Source: Calliopsis andreniformis
Lineage: Eukaryota > Arthropoda > Insecta > Hymenoptera > Andrenidae
Assembly (NCBI RefSeq): GCF_051401765.1
Contig: NW_027480464.1
Coordinates: 3,038,001-3,102,000, forward strand
Reading direction: 5' to 3'
Length of the DNA stretch: 64,000 bases
The notes below the pieces were generated by a model. The model was not told where the DNA came from and ran no database searches. It was given only the letters and a program-made list of their open reading frames with translations. Shown in pieces: positions 56,541 through 64,000 of the stretch. Each line of letters begins with the position of its first letter. Position 1 is the stretch's first letter. The position numbers were made by a program, and so were the translations under genes.

Positions 56541-56940
56541 TCCTCAATCCTCAATCCTCATTCTTCAATCCTCAATACCAAATCCTCAATCTTCAATCCT
56601 CAGTCCTCAATCCTCAATTCTCAATCCTCAATCCTCGATCCTCAGACCTCAAACATCAATACTCAACCCTCAGACCTCGTCCTCAATCCACAACACTCAA
56701 TCCTCAATCCTCAATCTTCAATCATCAATATACAATATTCAGTCCTCAATCCTCAATACTCAATCCTCAATCCTCAATCCTCAATGTTCAATCCGCGATA
56801 CCCAATCCTCAATCCTCAATCCTCAATCCTCAATCCTCAATCCTCAATCCTCAATCCTCAACCCTCAATCCTCAATCCTCAGTCCCCAAACCTCAATCCT
56901 CATGCTTCAATCCTCAATACTCAGTCCTCAATCCTCGATC
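56541..56940 (+). repeat. Block shared with the right end of the window, copy a
   Basis: Matches 63601-64000 at offset 7060 bp up to the last base of the window, including CGCGATA (56794 against 63854) and the rare word CATGCTTCAATC. One difference is ACCAAATCC here against ACCAAACCC there. Confidence 0.85.
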
Positions 56941-57011
56941 CTCAATACTCAATCCTCAATCCTCAATCCTCAATCCTCAATCGTCAGTCTTCAATCCTCA
57001 ATACTCAATCT

Positions 57012-57264
57012 TCAATCCTCAATCCTCAATCCTCAATCCTCAATCCTCAATCCTCAATCCTCATTCTTCAATCCTCAATACCCAATCCTCAATCTTCAAT
57101 CCTCAATCCTCAACCCTCAATTCTCAATTCTCCATTCTCAGTCCTCAGTCCTCAAACCTCAATCCTCAACTCTCAGTCCTCAGTCCTCAAACATCAATCC
57201 TCAACCCTCATCCCTCATCCTAAATCCTCAATCCTCATTCTTCAATCCTCAATCCTCAATCCTC
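57012..57264 (+). repeat. 0.25-kb block, copy b
   Basis: Partner of 56195-56447. Because the copies are only 817 bp apart in a region otherwise different, this looks like a small duplication placed nearby rather than a strict tandem. Confidence 0.75.
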
Positions 57265-58490
57265 AATACTCAATCTTCAATCCTCAATCCTCAATCCGCA
57301 ATCCTCAATCTTCAATCCTCAATCCTCAATCCTCAATCCTCAATCCTCAATCTTCAATCCTCAATACTCAATCTTCAATCCTCAATCCTCAATCCTCAAT
57401 CCTCCATCCTCAATCCTCAATCCTCAATCTTCAATCCTCAATACTCAATCTTCAATCCTCAATCCTCAATCCTCAATCCTCAATCCTGAATCCTCAATCC
57501 TCAATCTTCAATACTCAATCTTCAATCCTCAATCCTCAATCCGCAATCCTCAATCTTCAATCCTCAGTCCTCAATCCTCAATCGTCAGTCTTCAATCCTC
57601 AATACTCAATCTTCAATCCTCAATCCTCAATCCTCAATCCTCAACCCTCATTCTTCAATCCTCAATACCCAATCCTCAATCTTCAATCCTCAATCCTCAA
57701 TCCTCAGCTCTCAATAGTCAATCTTCAATCCTCAATCCTCAATCCTCAGTCCTCAGTCTTCAGTCATCAATACTCAATTTCAATCCTCAATCCTCAGTCC
57801 TCAAACCTCAATTCTGAATCCTCAATCCTGAATCCTTAATCCTCGGCCCTCAGTCCTCAACAATCAGGTGTCAATCCTCAATCCTCAATAGAATATCCTC
57901 AATTCACAGTTTTCAATACTCAATACTCAATCTGCAATCTTCAAACCTCTATCCACAAACGTCAATTCTCATCACTCAACCCTCAACACTCAGTCCTCAA
58001 TGTTCAATCCTCAATCCTCAATCCTCAATCCTCAATCGTCAATCTTCAACCCTCAATACTCAATCTTCAATCCTCAATCCTCAATCCTCAATCCCCAATC
58101 CTCATTTTTCAATCCTCAATACCCAATCCTCAATCTTCAATCCTCAATCCTCAATCCTCAATTCTCAATCCTCAATCCTCAATTTTCAATCCTCTTTCTT
58201 CAATCCTCAATACCCAATACTCAATCTTGAATCCTCAATCCTCAATCCTCAATCCTCAACTCTCAATCCTCAATCCTCAGTCCTCAGTCCTCAAACCTCA
58301 ACCCTCAACCCTCAGCCCTCATCGTCAATCCTCGATCTTCAATCCTCAATCCCCAATCTTCAATGCTCAATACACAATCTTCAATCCTCAATACTCAATT
58401 CTCAATCCTCAATCCTCAGTCCTCAATCCTCAATCCTCAATCCTCAATCCTCAATCGTCAGTCTTCAATCCTCAATACTCAATCATCAAT

Positions 58491-58626
58491 CGTCCAATCT
58501 GCAATCGTCAGTCTTCATCTTCCATCGTGAAGCTTCAAGCGGAAATGCGTCTTGGCGTCCTCACTCACCCCACACCCCCCGCGGCTGTCGTGAGCGACAG
58601 ACGCGCTGATAGACCTCCGTCCTCCA
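58491..58626. other. Non-satellite island inside the array
   Basis: This is the only stretch of the window that cannot be read as heptamers. The left part (about 58491-58540) still shows decayed monomers such as TGCAATC and GTCAGTC. The core at 58541-58620 is unrelated, with several CpGs, a CCGCGG site at 58579-58584, a C-run at 58575-58580 and clearly more G than anything around it. To the right, 58627-58700 grades back through CTCC/CTCA-rich monomers. The flanks on both sides match 46757-47.7 kb at the same offset of 11243 bp, so the island stands where about 135 bp of ordinary satellite stands in the other copy. It could be a captured genomic fragment, a gene-conversion patch or a consensus error in the assembly. 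No family is recognised. Confidence 0.8.
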
Positions 58627-58634
58627 CCCACCAT
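58515..58634 (-). other. Short open reading frame (39 codons) across the island, coding status unknown
   Basis: On the - strand an ATG (complement of 58632-58634) opens a frame of 39 codons ending at a TGA (complement of 58515-58517). It covers the whole unique core. The N-terminal part is Gly/Arg-rich (MVGGGRR), and the C-terminal part reads SEDAKTHFRLKLHDGR, a mixed, non-repetitive composition unlike anything else in the window. The - strand of the satellite itself closes every frame within 21 bp, so an open frame here is confined to the island. The length is well within what chance allows for a GC-richer 120-bp stretch. No ribosome-binding, splice or promoter signal was recognised, and I do not recognise the peptide. 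It might be a fragment of a captured exon. Confidence 0.15.
58585..58600. repeat. Perfect inverted repeat (6-bp stem, 4-nt loop) in the island
   Basis: CTGTCG at 58585-58590 and CGACAG at 58595-58600 are exact reverse complements separated by TGAG. A second, outer pair, GCGTCT at 58547-58552 and AGACGC at 58599-58604, overlaps the right arm and would be an alternative fold. The satellite around it has no comparable dyads because it almost lacks G. There is no following T-run, so it is not called a terminator. A stem this short can arise by chance. Confidence 0.45.
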
Positions 58635-58699
58635 CCTCACCCTCATACCTCATCCTCCATCCTCCATCCTCAATCTCAATCCTCACCTCAATCCTCAAC

Positions 58700-60300
58700 A
58701 CTCAACCCTCAATCCTCAGTCCTCAAACCTCAATCCCGAATCCTCAATCCTGAATCCTCAATCTTCAGCCCTCAGTCCTCAACAATCAATTGTCAATCCT
58801 CAATCCTCAATAGAATATCCTCAATTCACAGTTTTCAATACTCAATCCCCATTCTTCAATCTTCAAACCTCAATCCACAAACATCAATTCCCATCACTCG
58901 ACCCGCAACACTCAGTCCTCAATCTTCAATCCTCAATCCTCAATCCTCAATCTTCAGTCCTCAATACTCAATCTTCAATCCTCAATCCTCAATTCTCAAT
59001 CCTCAATACTCAATCCTCAACCGTCAATCCTCAATCCCCAATTCTCAGTCTTCAATAGTCAAACCTCAATCCTCAATCCTCAATCCTCAATCTTGAATCC
59101 TCAATACTCAATCTTCAATCCTCAATCCACAATCCTCAATCCTCAATCCTCAATCCTCAATCCTCAATCCTCAATCCTCAATCTTCAATCCTCAATACTC
59201 AATCTTCAATCCTCAATCCTCAATCCTCAATTCTCAATCCTCAATCCTCATTCTTCAATCCTCAATACCAAATCCTCAATCTTCAATCCTCAACTCTCAA
59301 TCCTCAATTCTCAATCCTCAATCCTCGATCCTCAGACCTCAAACATCAATACTCGACCCTCAGTCCTCGTCCTCAATCCACAACACTGAATCGTCAATCC
59401 TCAATCTTCAATCATCAATATACAATCATCAGTCCACAATCCTCAATACTCAATCCTCAACCCTCAATCCTCAATGTTCAATCCGCGATACCCAATCCTC
59501 AATGTTCAATCCTCAATCCTCAATCCTCAATCATCAATCTTCAATCCTCAATACTCAATCTTCAATCCTCAATCCTCAATTCTCAATCCTCAATCCTCAA
59601 TCCTCAATCCTCAATCCTCAGGCCTCAATCCTCAATCGTCAGTCTTCAATCCTTAATACTCAATCTTCAATCCTCAATCCTCAATCCTCAATCCTCAACC
59701 CTCATTCTTCAATCCTCAATACCCAATCCTCACTCTTCAATCCTTTAATCCTCAATCCTCAATTCTCAATAGTCTATCTTCAATCCTCAATCCTCAATCC
59801 TCAATCCTCAGTCTTCAATCCTCAATACTCAATCTTCAATCCTCAATCCTCAGTCCTCAAACCTCAATTCTGAATCCTCAATCCTGAACCCTTAATCCTC
59901 GGCCCTCAGTCCTCAACAGTCAGTTGTCAATCCACAATCCTCAATAGAATATCCTCAATTCACAGTTTTCAATACTCAATACTCAATCTGCAATCTTGAA
60001 ACCTTTATCCACAAACGTCAATTCTCATCACTCAACCCTCTACACTCAGTCCTCAATGTTCAATCCTCAATCCTCAATCCTCAATCCTCAATCGTCAATC
60101 TTCAACCCTCAATACTCAATCTTCAATCCTCAATACTCAATCCTTAATCCTCAATCCTCATTCTTCAATCCTCAATACCCAATCCTCAATCCTCAATCCT
60201 CAATCCTCAATCCTCAATTCTCAATCCTCAATCCTCAATTTTCAATACTCATTCTTCAATCCTCAGTACCCAATACTCAATCTTGAATCCTCAATCCTCA
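58700..60300 (+). repeat. 1.6-kb block, copy b, starting at the right flank of the island
   Basis: Partner of 38562-40150. Over its first several hundred bases it is also colinear with 47457 onward at offset 11243. This shows that the right flank of the island is ordinary, well-preserved satellite. Confidence 0.7.
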
Positions 60301-63300
60301 ATCCTCAATCCTCAATCCTCAATCGTCAGTCTTCAATCCTCAATACTCAATCTTCAATCCTCTATCCTCAATCCTCAATCCTCATTCTTCAATCCTCAAT
60401 ACCCAATCCTCAATCCTCAATCTATAATCCTCAATGCTCAATCCTCAATTCTCAATCCCCAGTCCTCAGTCCTCAGTCCTCAGTCCTCAAACCTCAATCC
60501 TCAACCCTCATTCCTCATCCTCAATCCTCAATCCTCAATCTTCAATCCTCAATCCTCAATACTTAATCTTCAATCCTCAATCCTCAATTCTCAATCCTCA
60601 ATCCTCAATCCTCAATCCTTAATCCTCAATCCTCAATCCTCAATTGTCAGTCTTCAATCCTCAATACTTAATCTTCAATCCTCAATCCTCAATCCGCAAT
60701 CCTCAATATTCAATCCTCAATCCTCAATCCTCAATCCTCACTTCTCAATCTTCAATCCTCAATACTCAATCTTCAATCCTCAATCCTCAATCCTCAAACC
60801 TCAATCCTCAATCCTCAATCATCAATCTTCAATCCTCAATACTCAATCTTCAATCCTCAATCCTCAACCCTCAGTCCTCAGTCCTCAAACCTCAATCCTC
60901 AACCCTCATTCCTCATCCTCAATCCTCAATCCTCAACCTTCAATCCTCAATCCTCAATCCTCAATCCTCAATCCTCAATCCTCATTCTTCAATCCTCAAT
61001 ACCCAATCCTCAATCTTCAATCCTCAATCCTCAATCCTCAATTCTCAATCCTCAATCCTCAATTTTCAATCCTCATTCTTCAATCCTCAATCCTCAACCC
61101 TCAACCATCATCGTCAATCCTCAACTGTCATTCCTCAATCCCCAATTCTCAATCTTCAATACTCAAACCTCAATCCTCAATCCTCAATCCTCAATCTTCA
61201 ATCCTCAATACTCAATCTTCAATCCTCAATCCTCAATCCTCAATCCTCAATCCTCAATCCTCAATCCTCAATCCTCAATCCTCATTCTTCAATCCTCAAT
61301 ACCAAACCCTCAATCTTCAATCCTCAATACCCAATCCTCAATCCTCAATCTTTAATCCTCAATCCTCAATCCTCAATTCTCAATCCTCAATCCTCAGTCC
61401 TCAGTCCTCAAACCTCAACCCTCAACCCTCATCCCTCATCCTCAATCCTCAATCCTCAATCCTCAATCTTCAATCCTCAATACTCAATCCTCAATACTCA
61501 ATCTTGAACCCTCAATCCTCAATTCTCAATCGTCAATCCTCAATCGTCAGTCTTCAATCCTCAATACTCAATCTCCAATCCTCAATCCTCAATCCCCAAT
61601 CCTCAATCTTCAATCCTCAATCCTCAATCCTCAATCCTCAATCCCCAATCATCAATCCTCAATACTCAATCTTCAATCCTCAATCCTCAATCCACAATAT
61701 TCAATCCTCAATCCTCAATCCTCAATCTTCAATCCTCATTCTTCAATCCTCAATACCGAATCCTCAATCTTCAATCCTCAATCCTCAATCCTCAATCCTC
61801 ATCCCTCAATCCTCAATGTTCAATCCTCAATACCCAATCCTCAATCTTCAATCCTCAATCCTCAATCCTCAATCCTCAATCCTCAATCCTCAATCCTCAA
61901 TCCTCAATCGTCATCCCTCAATCCTCAATGTTCAATCCTCAATACCCAATCCTCAATCTTCAATCCTCAATCCTCAATCCTCAATCCTCAATCCTCAATC
62001 CTCAATCCTCAATCCTCAATCCTCAATCCTCAGTCCTCAAACCTCAATCCTGAATCCTCAATCCTGAATCCTCAAACTTCATCCCTGAGTCCTCAACGAT
62101 CAGTTGTCAATCCTCAATCCTCAATAGAATATCCTCAATTCGCAGTGTTCAATACTCAATACTGTATCTGCAATCTTCAGATCTCTATCCACAAGCATCA
62201 ATTCTCATCACTCAACCCTCAATACTCAGTCCCCAATCCTCAATCTTCAAACCTCAACCCTCAATTCTCAATCCTCAATAATCAATCCTCAATCCTCAAT
62301 CCTCAATACTCAATCCTCAACGCTCATTCTTCAATCCTCAATACCCAATCCTCAATCTTCAATCCTCAATCCTCAATCCTCAATTCTCAATAGTCAATCT
62401 TCAATCCTCAATCCTCAATCCTCAATCCTCATTCTTCAATCCTCAATACCGAATCCTCAATCTTCAATCCTCAATCCTCAATCCTCAATCCTCATCCCTC
62501 AATCCTCAATGTTCAATCCTCAATATCCAATCCTCAATCTTCAATCCTCAATCCTCAATCCTCAATCCTCAATCATCAATCCTCAGTCCTCAAACCTCAA
62601 TCCTGAATCCTCAATCCTGAATCCTCAAACTTCAACCCTGAGTCCTCAACGATCAGTTGTCAATCCTCAATCCTCAATAGAATATCCTCAAATCGCAGTT
62701 TTCAATACTCAATACTCAATCTGCAATCTTCAGATCTCTATCCACAAGCATCAATTCTCATCACTCAACCCTCAATACTCAGTCCCCAATCCTCAATCTT
62801 CAAACCTCAACTCTCAATTCTCAATCCTCAATCATCAATCCTCAATCCTCAATCCTCAATCCTCAATCCTCAACCGTCAATCTTCAATCCTCAGACCTCA
62901 AACATCAATACTCAACCCTCAGTCCTCGCCCTCAATCCACAACCCTCAATCCTCAACCCTCAACCGTCAATGCTCAATACTCAACCATCAATCCTCAATT
63001 CTCAATACTCAAAAGAATACCCAGAATTCTCATGGTTCAATACTCAACCCACAATATTCAATATTCAAACCTCAATCCTCAAACATCTATTCTCAACACT
63101 CAATCCCCAACACTCAGTCCTCTCTCTTCAATCCTCCATCCTCAACCCTCAATCCTCAAGCCTCAATCCTCAATCCTCAATACTCAATCCTCTATCCTCA
63201 GTCCTCAAACCTCAATCCCGAATCCTCAATCCTGAATCCACAATCATCAGCCCTCAGTCCTCAACAATCAATTGTCAATCCTCAATCCTCAATAGAATAT

Positions 63301-63600
63301 CCTCAATTCACAGTTTTCAATACTCAATCCCCATTCTTCAGTCTTGAATCCTCAATCCACAAACATCAATTCCCATCACTCAACCCTCAACACTCAGTCC
63401 ACAATACTCAACCTTCAATCCTCAATCCTCAATTCTCAATCCTCAATACTCAATCCTCAACTGTCATTCCTCAATCCCCAATTCTCAATCTTCAATACTC
63501 AAACCTCAATCCTCAATCCTCAATCCTCAATCTTCAATCCTCAATACTCAATCTTCAATCCTCAATCCTCAATCCTCAATCCTCAATCCTCAATCCTCAA
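60301..63600 (+). repeat. Satellite mosaic with a 112-bp tandem and an internal 2336-bp repeat distance
   Basis: No gene is present. The word TCATCCCTCA followed by CTCAATG occurs at 61799 and 61911, exactly 112 bp (16 monomers) apart. The stretch 61114-61327, with the rare words CAACTGTCATTCC and ACCAAACCC, recurs at 63450-63663, offset 2336 bp. Two copies of the GATCAGTTGTCAATC-type landmark region lie near 62.1 and 62.65 kb. The changes AAAAGAATACCC near 63010 mark a decayed GAATATC landmark. Confidence 0.65.
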
Positions 63601-64000
63601 TCCTCAATCCTCAATCCTCATTCTTCAATCCTCAATACCAAACCCTCAATCTTCAATCCTCAGTCCTCAATCCTCAATTCTCAATCCTCAATCCTCGATC
63701 CTCAGACCTCAAACATCAATACTCAACCCTCAGACCTCGTCCTCAATCCACAACACTCAATCCTCAATCCTCAATCTTCAATCATCAATATACAATATTC
63801 AGTCCTCAATCCTCAATACTCAATCCTCAATCCTCAATCCTCAATGTTCAATCCGCGATACCCAATCCCCAATCCTCAATCCTCAATCCTCAATCCTCAA
63901 TCCTCAATCCTCAATCCTCAACCCTCAATCCTCAATCCTCAGTCCCCAAACCTCAATCCTCATGCTTCAATCCTCAATACTCAGTCCTCAATCCTCGATC
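63601..64000 (+). repeat. Block shared with 56.5-56.9 kb, copy b, runs off the edge
   Basis: Partner of 56541-56940, still matching at the final base, so the duplicated segment extends beyond the window. Confidence 0.85.

Larger units (their letters stand above)
1..58490 (+). repeat. Degenerate 7-bp satellite array (CTCAATC)n, main block
   Basis: The whole block reads as head-to-tail heptamers with consensus CTCAATC on this strand. I saw no stretch in the opposite orientation. Frequent variants change the first base (TTC, ATC, GTC), the last base (CTCAATA, CTCAATT) or the inner A (CTCAGTC, CTCAACC, CTCAAAC). Even strongly diverged monomers such as CGCGATA, GAATATC and TACAGCC keep the 7-bp length. 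Occasional 6-mers (CTCATC, CTCGTC) shift the register. Perfect consensus runs reach only about 10-11 monomers, for example near 7824-7897. Composition is C-rich and nearly G-free. The - strand consensus has a TGA in every frame within 21 bp, while the + strand has no stop, so open frames appear on the + strand only. Satellite identity is certain; chromosomal location and species are not known. Confidence 0.97.
58627..64000 (+). repeat. Degenerate 7-bp satellite array (CTCAATC)n, block right of the island
   Basis: The same satellite resumes in the same orientation and continues to the window edge. The first 70 bp are enriched in CTCC and CTCATC variants and contain some non-7 spacings. By about 58700 the sequence is again the standard mosaic, carrying the GAATATC landmark at 58.8 kb and CGCGATA at 59.48 kb and 63.85 kb. 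The array is not closed at the right edge. Confidence 0.97.

Noticed and set aside
58571..58604. Rho-independent terminator at the island hairpin
   Set aside because: There is no T-tract after the stem on either strand, and the context is eukaryotic satellite.
58491..58626. Insertion sequence or transposon
   Set aside because: No terminal inverted repeats, no target-site duplication, no transposase fragment, and the flanks show no net length increase against the homologous block.
58227..59096. A real protein spanning the island on the + strand
   Set aside because: The frame is open through the island, but both sides are the artefactual heptapeptide repeat. The island-encoded part is short, proline-rich and unrecognised.
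1..64000. CRISPR array
   Set aside because: Although repeats are short and regular, there are no unique spacers of constant length between conserved repeats and no cas genes. Variants are point changes of one monomer.
1..64000. Telomere array
   Set aside because: The G-rich strand reads GGATTGA, which is not a telomere repeat I know, and the tract is degenerate with higher-order duplications rather than a homogeneous terminal repeat. Telomere-like spacing is noted only as a structural observation.
1..64000. Bacterial or phage origin
   Set aside because: A 64-kb pure satellite with nested multi-kilobase duplications and no genes is not plausible for a bacterial or phage genome.

Overview
The window is almost entirely one eukaryote-type satellite DNA: a head-to-tail array of a 7-bp monomer, consensus CTCAATC on the + strand (GATTGAG on the - strand), running from the first base to the last. 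No protein-coding gene, tRNA, rRNA, mobile element or CRISPR array can be supported. The organism cannot be named from the sequence. A pure satellite tract longer than 60 kb points to a eukaryotic heterochromatic, pericentromeric or subtelomeric region. No canonical telomere repeat (TTAGGG, TTTAGGG or TTAGG type) is present. The + strand consensus contains no G, so the region has an extreme strand asymmetry.

The monomers are degenerate. Common variants are TTCAATC, CTCAATA, CTCAATT, CTCAACC, CTCAGTC, ATCAATC and GTCAATC, and perfect runs are short (about 10-11 monomers at most). The array is instead homogenised at the level of large blocks. Layout: 1-8.93 kb is near-identical to 19.82-29.37 kb, with a 623-bp deletion in the first copy. 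5.94-12.63 kb is a 3343-bp tandem duplication. 12.28-14.23 kb repeats 1.47-3.42 kb. 14.2-17.0 kb is a diverged mosaic. 17.05-19.76 kb is a more diverged relative of 23.0-25.7 kb. 28.31-34.28 kb is a 2984-bp tandem duplication. 34.16-42.43 kb is a tandem pair of 3759 and 4508 bp. 40.03-47.33 kb is a three-copy tandem of 2438, 2438 and 2431 bp. 47-64 kb is a mosaic of shorter shared blocks, some running off the right edge.

Two diverged heptamers act as landmarks for the higher-order structure: CGCGATA (22 sites, one mutated) and GAATATC. Copies differ by indels that are whole multiples of 7 bp, which indicates in-register recombination or slippage.

The single break in the satellite is an island of about 135 bp at 58491-58626. 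It is CpG- and G-containing, has a perfect 6-bp hairpin, and carries a 39-codon open frame on the - strand. Its flanks are colinear with 46.76-47.7 kb at one constant offset (11243 bp) on both sides, so the island replaces satellite without net length change. It is the most unusual point in the window, but no function can be assigned.

Long + strand reading frames occur throughout, in all three frames, encoding a serine/asparagine/glutamine heptapeptide repeat (SSILNPQ). They are an arithmetic consequence of a stop-free 7-mer and are not annotated as genes.
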